A DNA stretch of 15,838 nucleotides from Pseudomonadota bacterium (GCA_023422775.1 JAFAGM010000097.1:1-15838), one strand, 5' to 3'. Shown: positions 6,840-15,052, counted from the stretch's first letter. Notes: generated from the sequence alone by a model not told the origin. A program made the numbers and translations.

Positions 6840-7207
6840 CACGGCGGCCTGTTTTCTTTCCACATCCGGGCGAGGATTTATCAGGCCAATGAATTGGCCC
6901 GCATCAATATGCCCATTTTTTTCCAATTGACGCCGCCACCCCGCGCTGAAATGGTACCGCCTGCTTCACGCCAGCAGGCCGGAACAGGCCAATGCATCCT
7001 CAAGATGCAATCAAGACGGCGGTAGCGCAAGGCGGGGGAACTTCGTTGCAATCGCTCCAGTGAATGAGCTGTGGATCTGCGCGTCGTGCGGCGACAAGCC
7101 TGTGCGCTCAACGCGCGGCCGCACCTCGTGCGTCAGAAGCGGGCGGTGAGGCAATCCATTGAGCAGGATTTCCGGCAAGCGTCGATGGCGCGTCCGAGGA
7201 GAACATG
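6840..7207 (+). promoter_or_regulatory. moaA-TRAP intergenic region and leader of TRAP operon 1
   Basis: This is the only gene-free stretch longer than 300 bases. It opens with a palindrome, GGCCAAT-GA-ATTGGCC (6884-6899), then a small stem GCAT/ATGC (6901-6912) and seven T residues (6916-6922), a possible moaA terminator. From TTCCAATTGACG (6921-6932) to TTGCAATCGCTC (7046-7057) it is clearly related to the leader of the second TRAP operon (9411-9549), with nearly equal spacing (125 against 127 bases). A conserved TTGACG could be a -35 element, but no clear -10 is visible in either copy. The segment 7058-7207 has no counterpart in the other leader. The strong AGGAG (7197-7201) serves the DctQ start. 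Only short, poorly supported open frames occur here. Confidence 0.55.
6884..6922 (+). terminator. Possible moaA terminator or operator palindrome
   Basis: A perfect 7-bp inverted repeat with a 2-base centre (6884-6899) is followed by a 4-bp stem (6901-6912) and a run of seven T (6916-6922), 45 to 80 bases after the moaA stop. The T-run is too far from the first stem for a textbook terminator, and the second stem is short. The palindrome could equally be a protein binding site for the downstream operon. Confidence 0.3.
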
Positions 7208-7747
7208 ATGCGCCCATTGCTGGCACTCAGTCATTTCATCGATTTCCTCAATGAGAAACTGGGCGGCATCTGCAACTGGCTCGTGCTCGCCGCCTGCCTG
7301 GTGAGCGCCGCCAACGCGATGATCCGCTACGCGTTCGGCTACTCGTCCAACGCCTGGCTCGAATTGCAGTGGTACATGTTCGCCGTCTTCGTGATGTTCG
7401 GCGCCTCCTACACGTTCAAGAAGAACGAGCATGTCCGCGTCGAAATTCTCTATCTGATGCTGAGCGAGCGCGGCCAGCTCTGGCTCGACCTGATCGGAAC
7501 GCTGTGCTTCCTGATCCCGGCATGCCTGCTGCTCAGCTATCTGTCCTGGCCGTTCTTCCACCAGGCCTACGAGGTCGGTGAACTTTCAAGCAATGCCGGC
7601 GGCTTGGTCCGCTGGCCGATCAAGCTCGTCGTTCCCGTGGGCTTCGTTTTCCTGGCGCTGCAAGGCGTCTCCGAGGTGATCAAGCGCATCGCCGCCCTGC
7701 AGGGCTATGTCGTGATCGATGCGAAATACGAGAGGCCGACCCAATGA
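7208..7747 (+). CDS. TRAP transporter small permease (DctQ type), pair 1
   Basis: This 179-residue membrane protein is the four-helix DctQ subunit of a tripartite ATP-independent periplasmic transporter, which with DctM drives sodium- or proton-coupled uptake. Hydrophobic segments lie at about 20-38, 50-69, 93-113 and 136-155. Family features include the WLELQW motif (50-55) and KKNEHVRVEI (71-80). Two adjacent ATG codons occur at 7205 and 7208; I chose 7208 because AGGAG then lies at 6 bases and because the protein aligns without gaps from its first residue with the second DctQ in the window. Its stop overlaps the DctM start by ATGA, so translation is probably coupled. The substrate is not evident from this subunit. 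Confidence 0.92.
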   Translation: MRPLLALSHFIDFLNEKLGGICNWLVLAACLVSAANAMIRYAFGYSSNAWLELQWYMFAVFVMFGASYTFKKNEHVRVEILYLMLSERGQLWLDLIGTLCFLIPACLLLSYLSWPFFHQAYEVGELSSNAGGLVRWPIKLVVPVGFVFLALQGVSEVIKRIAALQGYVVIDAKYERPTQ

Positions 7748-9345
7748 TCACGCTGGAGATGATGCCGCCGCTGATGTTCGGCGGCCTGATTCTGGCCATG
7801 CTGATCGGCTTCCCGGTGGCCTTCACGCTTGCCGCGCTCGGGCTGTCGTTCGGATTCCTGTCGATCTATCTCGGCTTCTTCGACATGAACTTCCTGCAGG
7901 CGATTCCGGGCCGCATCTTCGGCAGCGTGCTCTCCAACGAATTGCTGCTCGCAATCCCGTTCTTCACCTTCATGGGCTCGGTCCTCGAACGCTGCGGGCT
8001 CGCCGAAGACATGCTTGACTCGATGGGCCAGTTGTTCGGCCCGGTCCGCGGCGGCCTCGGCTATTCCGTCATCATCGTCGGCTTCATCCTCGGCGCGATC
8101 ACCGGCACGGTGGCGGCGCAGGTGATCGCCATGGCGCTGATCTCGATGCCGGTGATGCTCCGCTACGGCTACAACGTGCGCTACATCACCGGCGTCCTCG
8201 CGGCATCCGGCACCATCACCCAGCTGGTGCCGCCCTCGCTGGTGCTGATCGTAATGGCGGACCAGCTCGGCAAGTCGGTCGGCGACATGTATCTCGGCGC
8301 CTGGGGTCCGTCGGTGCTGCAGATCGCCCTGTTCGCCGGCTACACATTCTTCCTGGGGCTGTTTTTTCCCCATCACGTGCCTCCCGTACCGAAGGAAGCG
8401 CGTACGCTGACGGGCTGGCCGCTCTGGCGCAAATGCCTGATGGGCATCATCCCGTCGGCCGTGCTGATCTTCGTGGTGCTCGGTACGATGATGATGGGCC
8501 TGGCGACCCCGACCGAAGCCGGCGCGATGGGCGCGATCGGCGCCATCGTTCTCGCCGCGATCCATCACAAGGATCTGAGCAGGACCGGGCACAAAATGCT
8601 CATCGTCGGCATCGTCGCCACCGGCGTCGCCGTGATCATCGAGATTCTCGTCGGCGAGGGCAAGGTGCTCAAGCTGACCTTCGCGGTGCTGTATCTGGCC
8701 GTCGTCTGGCTCTGTCTCGAAGCCGTCCGCATCCCGGATCTGCGCGACCTGATCAAGCAGGGCTACGAGTCGACGATGCGCCTGTCCACCATGGTGGTCT
8801 TCATCCTGATCGGCTCGACCTGCTTCTCGGTGGTATTCCTCGGCGTCAATGGCGGGGTCTGGCTCGAGGACCACCTGACCTCGATCCCCGGAGGGGTCTG
8901 GGGCTTCCTGATCTTCATCAATCTCTTCATCTTCTTCCTGGCGTTCTTCCTCGACTTCTTCGAGATCGCCTTCATCATCCTGCCGATGGTTGCGCCGATC
9001 GCGCAGAAGATTCTCGCGCCCGTCGTGGGAGCGGATGCCGCACTGATCTGGTTCGGCGTCATGATCTGCGTCAACGTGCAGACGTCGTTCCTGCATCCTC
9101 CCTTCGGCTTCGCACTGTTCTATTTGCGCGGCGTCGCGCCGAAGGAGGTCAAGAGTTCCGACATCTATTGGGGCGCCCTGCCCTGGATCGGCCTGCAGGC
9201 GATCATGGTGGCGATCGTGATCGCCTTCCCCATCACGGTGACCGCCCTGCTCGACAAGCCGATCAACGTCGATCTCAGCAAGGTCAAGATCGTAGTACCG
9301 GAAATCGAGCTCCCCCCGCTGGAATTCGGGCCTCAAAAGCAATAG
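7744..9345 (+). CDS. TRAP transporter large permease (DctM type), pair 1
   Basis: This 533-residue inner-membrane protein is the transport channel of a TRAP system. It is about 100 residues longer than the common 425-440-residue DctM. Recognisable family stretches are NELLLAIPFFTFMG (65-78), SGTITQLVPPSLVLIV (155-170), ATPTEAGAMG (254-263) and QTSFLHPPFGFALFYLR (446-462). Most of the extra length is a two-helix segment at about 275-330, placed after ATPTEAGAMG; the second DctM lacks it there. A Pro-rich tail (about 505-533, including VPEIELPPLEFG) follows the last helix. The ATG overlaps the DctQ stop by four bases (ATGA). The only binding protein in the window resembles TakP, so a 2-oxo acid substrate is likely but inferred. 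Confidence 0.94.
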   Translation: MITLEMMPPLMFGGLILAMLIGFPVAFTLAALGLSFGFLSIYLGFFDMNFLQAIPGRIFGSVLSNELLLAIPFFTFMGSVLERCGLAEDMLDSMGQLFGPVRGGLGYSVIIVGFILGAITGTVAAQVIAMALISMPVMLRYGYNVRYITGVLAASGTITQLVPPSLVLIVMADQLGKSVGDMYLGAWGPSVLQIALFAGYTFFLGLFFPHHVPPVPKEARTLTGWPLWRKCLMGIIPSAVLIFVVLGTMMMGLATPTEAGAMGAIGAIVLAAIHHKDLSRTGHKMLIVGIVATGVAVIIEILVGEGKVLKLTFAVLYLAVVWLCLEAVRIPDLRDLIKQGYESTMRLSTMVVFILIGSTCFSVVFLGVNGGVWLEDHLTSIPGGVWGFLIFINLFIFFLAFFLDFFEIAFIILPMVAPIAQKILAPVVGADAALIWFGVMICVNVQTSFLHPPFGFALFYLRGVAPKEVKSSDIYWGALPWIGLQAIMVAIVIAFPITVTALLDKPINVDLSKVKIVVPEIELPPLEFGPQKQ

Positions 9346-9537
9346 CGAGCGCCTGACCGGGATAGACGATTCCGATCCACAGGGCCAATTCCCTTTCAAT
9401 ATCAACAAACTTCCAATTGACGACGGCTGCGCCCGCTGGTTTGTTGCGGGGGCTTCATGCTTGCCCGGCAGGATAGGCCGGCTGCGCTCCAACGGGCGCG
9501 GTCAAGACAGCAGAGGCGCAGGCGGGGAGGATCATCG
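9346..9537 (+). promoter_or_regulatory. Leader of TRAP operon 2
   Basis: The 192-bp gap between DctM-1 and DctQ-2 shares long matching blocks with the leader of operon 1: TTCCAATTGACG (9411-9422), GTCAAGACAGC (9501-9511), GCGCAGGCGGGG (9516-9527) and TCGTTGCAATCGCTC (9535-9549), the last running into the coding region. TTGACG (9417-9422) is a candidate -35 element without a convincing -10. The similarity suggests the whole unit, leader plus permease genes, was duplicated. I see no terminator after DctM-1, so read-through from operon 1 is possible. Confidence 0.5.
9526..9531 (+). promoter_or_regulatory. Ribosome-binding site deciding the TTG start of DctQ-2
   Basis: GGAGGA lies six bases before the TTG at 9538, an ideal spacing. 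It supports TTG rather than the in-frame ATG at 9457, which would add 27 mostly Arg/Gln residues and has no good site. The same position in leader 1 reads GGGGGAA, a weaker site. Confidence 0.75.
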
Positions 9538-10119
9538 TTGCAATCGCTCTTGAAATTGAGCCGGGGAATCGACACGTTCACACGGTGGACGGGCAAACGC
9601 CTGGCGTGGCTCATTCTGGTAGCCATCATCATCTCCGCCACCAACGCGATCATCCGGAAGGCCTTCGACGTCTCCTCGAACTCCTGGCTGGAATTGCAAT
9701 GGGTGCTGTTCGGCATCGTCTTCCTGCTTTGTTCGCCCTGGACGCTGCTCGACAACGAACACATCCGTATCGACATCATCAACAACCTGTTTTCCAGGCG
9801 CTGGCGCGACATCATCGACCTCATCGGCCACGTCTTTTTCCTGCTGCCGCTTTGCGTGGTCATGATCATCACCGGCGGCCCCTTCTTCATGCGGTCGTAT
9901 GAAGTCAACGAGCAGTCCGGCAATGCCGGGGGGCTGCCGCAATGGCCCGCCAAATCGCTGATCGTCATCGGGTTCGCGCTCCTGTTCGCTCAGGGCATAT
10001 CCGAACTGATCAAGCGCATTGCGGTCATGCGCGGGCTTATTCCCGATCCACACGCATCACAGGTGCATGCACTCGAGGCCGAGGTCGAACACATCGTCGA
10101 GGCGATCGAAAAACGCTGA
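9538..10119 (+). CDS. TRAP transporter small permease (DctQ type), pair 2
   Basis: This 193-residue DctQ subunit has hydrophobic segments at about 22-40, 50-69, 93-113 and 136-155. It aligns without gaps with residues 1-166 of the first DctQ, sharing for example SSNxWLELQW (46-55) and the NAGGL stretch (129-133), so the two are paralogues. The start is TTG at 9538, chosen because of GGAGGA at six bases and because it matches the first DctQ residue for residue. The C-terminus has an extra charged helix (about 174-193, HALEAEVEHIVEAIEKR) that the first DctQ lacks. DctM-2 begins 28 bp downstream, without the start-stop overlap seen in pair 1. Like its partner it should sit in the inner membrane and mediate contact with the binding protein. 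Confidence 0.9.
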   Translation: MQSLLKLSRGIDTFTRWTGKRLAWLILVAIIISATNAIIRKAFDVSSNSWLELQWVLFGIVFLLCSPWTLLDNEHIRIDIINNLFSRRWRDIIDLIGHVFFLLPLCVVMIITGGPFFMRSYEVNEQSGNAGGLPQWPAKSLIVIGFALLFAQGISELIKRIAVMRGLIPDPHASQVHALEAEVEHIVEAIEKR

Positions 10120-10147
10120 TCGTCGGGCGCGATCTCAGGGGGAACAA

Positions 10148-11803
10148 ATGACTGCCTTTCTCATCGCCAACATGGCGCCGATCATGTTCGCCTCGCTGGT
10201 GATCATCCTGCTGCTCGGCTATCCGGCGGCGTTCTCGCTCGGCGCAGTGGGACTGATCTTTGCCGTGGTTGGCATCGAACTCGGGGAATTCCGGCCTGAT
10301 TTCCTGCAAGCGCTGCCCGAGCGCGTTTACGGCGTGATGAACAACGACACGCTGCTGGCAATTCCGTTCTTCACGTTCATGGGATTGGTGCTCGAACGAT
10401 CGGGCATGGCCGAAGATCTGCTCGACACCATCGGGCAGTTGTTCGGCACCGTCCGTGGCGGCCTCGCCTACGCCGTCATTTTCGTCGGCGCCCTGCTCGC
10501 GGCAACGACGGGTGTCGTCGCGGCTTCCGTGATTTCGATGGGACTGATCTCGCTGCCCATCATGCTGCGCTACGGCTACGATCGTCGGGTCGCGACCGGC
10601 GTCATCGCCGCTTCCGGCACGCTGGCGCAGATCATTCCGCCCTCGCTCGTCCTGATCGTGATGGCCGACCAGCTCGGCAAGTCGGTCGGAGACATGTACG
10701 AGGGCGCGTTCATTCCGGGCATGGTGCTCGCCGGCCTCTACGCCAGTTACGCCTTTCTGGTATCGATGCTGTTTCCGAAGGCTACTCCCGGCCTGCCGGC
10801 GGACGCGATCGGATTCCGCGAGCCGGATGGCGGCCGCGGGCTGCTGTCGCTCGGCGTCCTCTTCATCGCCAGTTGCGGGTTCGGCTGGCTCATGATGCGT
10901 CATTCGGAAACCCGCGGCGCCGATTACGTCGTGCTCAGCATGTTCAACGGCATCCTGTTCGCCTTCTTCGTGGCTGTCGTGAACTGGCTGGTCCACAAGC
11001 TTACCGGCTTCCGTTTCCTGTCGGCGATGGCGCAGCAAACGACGTTTGTGATGGTGCCGCCGCTGTTCCTGATCTTCCTGGTGCTGGGCACGATCTTCAT
11101 CGGTATCGCCACGCCGACCGAAGGCGGCGCGATGGGCGCGACCGGCGCACTCATCCTGGGTGCCGCCAAGCGACGGCTGAGCTGGGACCTGATCCGCCAG
11201 GCCACGGAATCGACGGCCAAGCTGTCGGCCTTCGTGATCTTCATCCTGATCGGCGCGCGCGTTTTCTCGCTGACGTTCTACGGCGTGAACGGCCATGTCT
11301 GGGTCGAGCATCTGCTGACCTCCCTGCCCGGCGGCCAGATCGGCTTCCTTGTCTTCGTCAACGTGCTCGTCTTCGTCCTGGCCTTCTTCCTCGACTTCTT
11401 CGAACTCGCCTTCATCATCATTCCGCTGCTTGGGCCTGTCGCGGAAAAAATCGGCATCGACTTGATCTGGTTCGGCGTCATTCTCGGCGTCAACATGCAG
11501 ACGTCGTTCATGCACCCGCCCTTCGGCTTCGCCCTGTTCTATCTGCGCTCGGTGGCGCCGAAGGAATCCTACATCGACCGCCTGACGGGCAAGCGCATGG
11601 CTCCGGTGACGACGGGGCAGATCTATTGGGGCGCGGTACCGTTCGTCATCATCCAGTGCATCATGGTCGGGCTGGTCATCACGTTCCCCTCGATGGTGAT
11701 GCACTACAAAGGCGCGGCTCCGACGATCGATCCGAATACAATCAAGATCGAGGTGCCACAGATCGAGCTTCCGCCGCTGGATTTCGGGCAACCCAAGCAA
11801 TAA
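10148..11803 (+). CDS. TRAP transporter large permease (DctM type), pair 2
   Basis: This 551-residue large DctM is paralogous to the one in pair 1. Shared blocks include LLAIPFFTFMG (69-79), IPPSLVLIVMADQLGKSVGD (163-182), ATPTEGGAMG (321-330) and QTSFMHPPFGFALFYLR (451-467). Its extra two-helix segment lies at about 229-286, before ATPTEGGAMG, where the first DctM has only a short linker; it also carries a hydrophilic insert (about 474-488, YIDRLTGKRMAPVTT) that the first lacks. The C-terminal tail (VPQIELPPLDFG, 536-547) is conserved between both. The start is ATG at 10148, preceded by GGGGGAA; the frame is open upstream through DctQ-2 but family alignment supports this Met. A bidirectional terminator follows, shared with the convergent binding-protein gene. 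Confidence 0.94.
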   Translation: MTAFLIANMAPIMFASLVIILLLGYPAAFSLGAVGLIFAVVGIELGEFRPDFLQALPERVYGVMNNDTLLAIPFFTFMGLVLERSGMAEDLLDTIGQLFGTVRGGLAYAVIFVGALLAATTGVVAASVISMGLISLPIMLRYGYDRRVATGVIAASGTLAQIIPPSLVLIVMADQLGKSVGDMYEGAFIPGMVLAGLYASYAFLVSMLFPKATPGLPADAIGFREPDGGRGLLSLGVLFIASCGFGWLMMRHSETRGADYVVLSMFNGILFAFFVAVVNWLVHKLTGFRFLSAMAQQTTFVMVPPLFLIFLVLGTIFIGIATPTEGGAMGATGALILGAAKRRLSWDLIRQATESTAKLSAFVIFILIGARVFSLTFYGVNGHVWVEHLLTSLPGGQIGFLVFVNVLVFVLAFFLDFFELAFIIIPLLGPVAEKIGIDLIWFGVILGVNMQTSFMHPPFGFALFYLRSVAPKESYIDRLTGKRMAPVTTGQIYWGAVPFVIIQCIMVGLVITFPSMVMHYKGAAPTIDPNTIKIEVPQIELPPLDFGQPKQ

Positions 11804-11876
11804 CGATCGAGGTTTCCGAAAGCAGTGTGGAACAGCCGGTTTCGGACTTCCATCCCGGACCGGGCGCGGAAGCGCG

Positions 11877-11913
11877 AAAAAGCCCGGCCTCCTCGTGGAG
11901 ACCGGGCCGTTTC
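11877..11913. terminator. Bidirectional terminator between DctM-2 and the binding-protein gene
   Basis: GCCCGG (11882-11887) and CTCC (11889-11892) pair with GGAG (11897-11900) and CCGGGC (11902-11907), with one C-A mismatch and a TCGT loop. A-rich sequence (AAAAA, 11877-11881) precedes the stem and GTTTCTT follows, so it can work for both converging transcripts. It is the clearest intrinsic terminator in the window. Confidence 0.85.
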
Positions 11914-11947
11914 TTGCGTCCGGAATTCAGATCGGCTTCGACCCCGA

Positions 11948-13036
11948 TCAGCCGCGGGTGCGCGAGCGGATCATGAAGCTGTCGTAGGTGTACTCGGCAA
12001 CCTGCCACCACAGATACTGGTCGGAGCGATAGGCCTGCATCGCGTCGATCGACTTCTTGAAGTCGGCGTTCTTGCCGGAGAGCTCGGCCCACAACTCGTT
12101 GGTGGCCTTGAGGCAGGCTTCCAGCACTTCATTGGTGAACGGACGCAGCTGCGTGCCGCCGGCGACCAGACGCTTCAGCGCGGTCGGGTTCTGCATGTCA
12201 TACCGTGCGCTCATCCAGATGTTGGCGTGCGCGCAGGCGTTGGTCAGAATCGCCTGGTAGTTCTTCGGCAGCGAATTCCACTTCTCGAGATTGGCGAACG
12301 CGTGGACCATCGGGCCACCTTCCCAGAAGCCCGGATAGTAGTAGTACTTCGCGACCTTCGCGAAGCCGAGCTTTTCGTCGTCGTAAGGACCGACCCACTC
12401 GGCCGCGTCGATGGTGCCCTTTTCGAGCGCCGGATAGATGTCGCCGCCGGCGAGCTGCTGCGGCACCACGCCGACTTTCTGCAGCACCTGACCGGCGATG
12501 CCGCCGATGCGCATCTTCAGGCCCGAGAGGTCTGCGACGGTCTTGATCTCCTTGCGAAACCAGCCGCCCATCTGCGTGCCGGTGTTGCCTGCCGGGAAGC
12601 CGATCACACCGAACTTCTTGAAGAACTCGTTGCCGAGCGCCTCACCGCCGCCCTGATACCACCAGGAGTTCTGCTGGCGCGCATTGAGGCCGAACGGGAC
12701 CGAAGCGTAGATCGCAAAGGTCGGGTCCTTGCCGACATAGTAATAGGAAACGGTGTGACACATCTCGACGGTGTTGTTGGACGTCGCGTCCAGCGCCTGC
12801 AGACCCGGAACGACTTCGCCGGCCGCAAACACCTGGATCTGAAACTTGTTGTCGGTCATTTCCGCAACGTACTTCGACAGCTGCTCGGCGCCGCCATAGA
12901 TCGTATCGAGCGATTTCGGGAAGCTCGAAGTCAGGCGCCATTTGACCTCGGGCGACGATTGCGCAATCGCCGGCGAGGCAACGGCCGTCGCGGCAGCACC
13001 GGCCGCTGAAACCTTCAAAAAATCACGACGCTTCAT
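11948..13036 (-). CDS. TRAP transporter substrate-binding protein (DctP family, TakP-like)
   Basis: This 362-residue periplasmic protein captures the substrate for a TRAP permease. The N-terminus MKRRDFLK fits a twin-arginine signal, with probable cleavage after AIA at residue 25, so it may be exported folded by Tat. Several stretches match what I remember of Rhodobacter TakP, a dimeric sodium-dependent binder of pyruvate and other 2-oxo acids: SSFPKSLDTI (37-46), FPAGNTGTQMGGWFR (147-161), KMRIGG (174-179) and GGDIYPALEKGTIDAAEWVG (197-216). Arg161, Arg176 and the Glu213-Trp214 pair are candidates for ligand or ion contacts. AAGGAG lies six bases before the ATG. It faces the permease genes across a shared terminator, so it has its own promoter. 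The family is secure; the 2-oxo acid substrate is probable. Confidence 0.93.
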   Translation of the reverse strand: MKRRDFLKVSAAGAAATAVASPAIAQSSPEVKWRLTSSFPKSLDTIYGGAEQLSKYVAEMTDNKFQIQVFAAGEVVPGLQALDATSNNTVEMCHTVSYYYVGKDPTFAIYASVPFGLNARQQNSWWYQGGGEALGNEFFKKFGVIGFPAGNTGTQMGGWFRKEIKTVADLSGLKMRIGGIAGQVLQKVGVVPQQLAGGDIYPALEKGTIDAAEWVGPYDDEKLGFAKVAKYYYYPGFWEGGPMVHAFANLEKWNSLPKNYQAILTNACAHANIWMSARYDMQNPTALKRLVAGGTQLRPFTNEVLEACLKATNELWAELSGKNADFKKSIDAMQAYRSDQYLWWQVAEYTYDSFMIRSRTRG

Positions 13037-13288
13037 TCAAGTCTCCTTAAGACGGGACGTTTCCCAAATTTCCGCGAGCGTTTCCTCCGGCGGGGCGAAT
13101 CCACGGCATCCGGGGGCACTCTGGCGGGGCGGCTTTAACACGGAAGCTCAGCGGCGAATACGCGACAAAGGCATGACACTACGGCAGGACTGCACTGCTT
13201 AAACGAAAGTCGTAGGGGGCCAGACCGCTTCAACCGGATCGAGACCGGCTCGATCCTGGATCGTGTCCAGGCCGGCCGGAAAACGCCC
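13037..13288. other. Intergenic region between mrp and the binding-protein gene, with tandem hairpins
   Basis: These 252 bp contain the mrp transcript end and the upstream region of the binding-protein gene. GGATCGAG (13236-13243) pairs perfectly with CTCGATCC (13249-13256). A second stem, CCTGGA (13255-13260) with TCCAGG (13266-13271), overlaps the first by two bases, so the two cannot both form fully. No T-run follows on either side. I see no clear promoter or sigma-54 site for the binding-protein gene. Confidence 0.45.
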
Positions 13289-14440
<1,152 letters not shown>

Positions 14441-14614
14441 TCACCCATCTCCTGAACCCGCCTCGGCAATGGTTGCAAAGCGGGCTCCATTTTGTTGTTT
14501 TAACGCGCTTTCTCTTTGCGCCAACGCAAGCTGCCGCGGATCGGGTCCGCAAGCAGGCTTGCAAAAACGCCACGCCGGTCCGATCCGACCCATAGAGCGG
14601 TTCGGCGGAAAAGG
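14441..14614. other. Intergenic region upstream of mrp
   Basis: This 174-bp gap separates the VOC gene from mrp. It holds the mrp ribosome-binding site (14449-14453) and probably its promoter. The stretch around TTTTAACGCGCTTTCTC (14497-14513) resembles intergenic sequences I recall as recurrent in bradyrhizobia, but I cannot confirm a repeat. No RNA gene or reliable coding sequence is visible. Confidence 0.3.
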
Positions 14615-15052
14615 CTACCGCGCGCCGACGTCGTCCCGCCGCTCCGCAGGCGCCGCACTGCCCTGCTCCCTGGCCGCCTCGTAGTTCAGTTCGATCATGA
14701 CGCCGTTGGGATCGTCGACGAAGATCTGCCAGAGATCGCCGCCCGGAACCTGGCGGGATTCATACGCCATGCCCTTCTGCTCCAGGCGCCGCTTCATGCC
14801 GTCGAATCCGGAACTGGCAAACGCGACGTGATGGACGACCCCGGAATCCGGCTTCTGCGCCTCGTCGGTTTTGGAAATATCGACCAGGTGCACCACCGCC
14901 TTGCCCTCGCTGTACATCCACGCCCCGGGGAAGGCAAAATTAGGCCGGGCGCCCTTTTCGAGACCCAGAACGTCTTCGTAGAAACGGACCGTATCGGCGA
15001 GATTTCGGGTCCGGATATTGAAATGGTCGAGCACGCCCACGCTGACGCCCAT
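14615..15052 (-). CDS. VOC family (glyoxalase/bleomycin-resistance fold) protein
   Basis: This 145-residue protein is one vicinal-oxygen-chelate domain made of two beta-alpha-beta-beta-beta modules. The first begins LDHFNIRT (8-15) and contains TVRFYEDVLGLEKG (21-34), a typical VOC signature. The second begins with VVHHVAFAS (72-80), and DPNGVMIELNYE (114-125) closes the fold. His10, His75 and Glu121 are at the usual metal-ligand positions, so a metal-dependent lyase, isomerase or dioxygenase activity is plausible; the substrate cannot be read from the sequence. The C-terminal 20 residues are charged and probably disordered. The ATG at 15052 has AGGGAG about ten bases upstream. The gene is divergent from the dehydrogenase gene that starts at 15231. 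Confidence 0.88.
   Translation of the reverse strand: MGVSVGVLDHFNIRTRNLADTVRFYEDVLGLEKGARPNFAFPGAWMYSEGKAVVHLVDISKTDEAQKPDSGVVHHVAFASSGFDGMKRRLEQKGMAYESRQVPGGDLWQIFVDDPNGVMIELNYEAAREQGSAAPAERRDDVGAR

Noticed and set aside
5727..6926. 399-codon minus-strand open frame opposite moaA
   Set aside because: moaA has all cluster-binding Cys residues and the Gly-Gly end on the plus strand; the antisense product is compositionally biased and unrecognisable.
7064..7162. Small 32-codon ORF in the first TRAP leader, starting right after the TGA of the relict DctQ start
   Set aside because: No clear ribosome-binding site, Ala/Arg-rich composition typical of random high-GC frames, and no counterpart in the second leader. 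It is kept only as a side note in a finding.
7705..9492. Long open frame (595 codons) on the minus strand opposite the first DctM gene
   Set aside because: Its product is a low-complexity Asp/Glu/His/Arg/Gln-rich sequence with no domain, the mirror of a hydrophobic membrane protein in high-GC DNA. The plus-strand frame is a clear DctM.
9457..9537. ATG at 9457 as the start of the second DctQ
   Set aside because: It adds 27 Arg/Gln-rich residues, lacks a good ribosome-binding site and lies in DNA shared with a non-coding leader; TTG at 9538 fits the paralogue alignment and has GGAGGA at six bases.
10019..10147. Upstream extension of the second DctM to 10019
   Set aside because: This in-frame region overlaps the end of DctQ-2 and gives an Arg/Ser-rich sequence unlike DctM N-termini; ATG at 10148 is preceded by a purine-rich site and begins the family alignment.
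10037..11800. Long open frame (587 codons) on the minus strand opposite the second DctM gene
   Set aside because: Same artefact as for the first DctM: charged low-complexity translation opposite a well-supported membrane protein.
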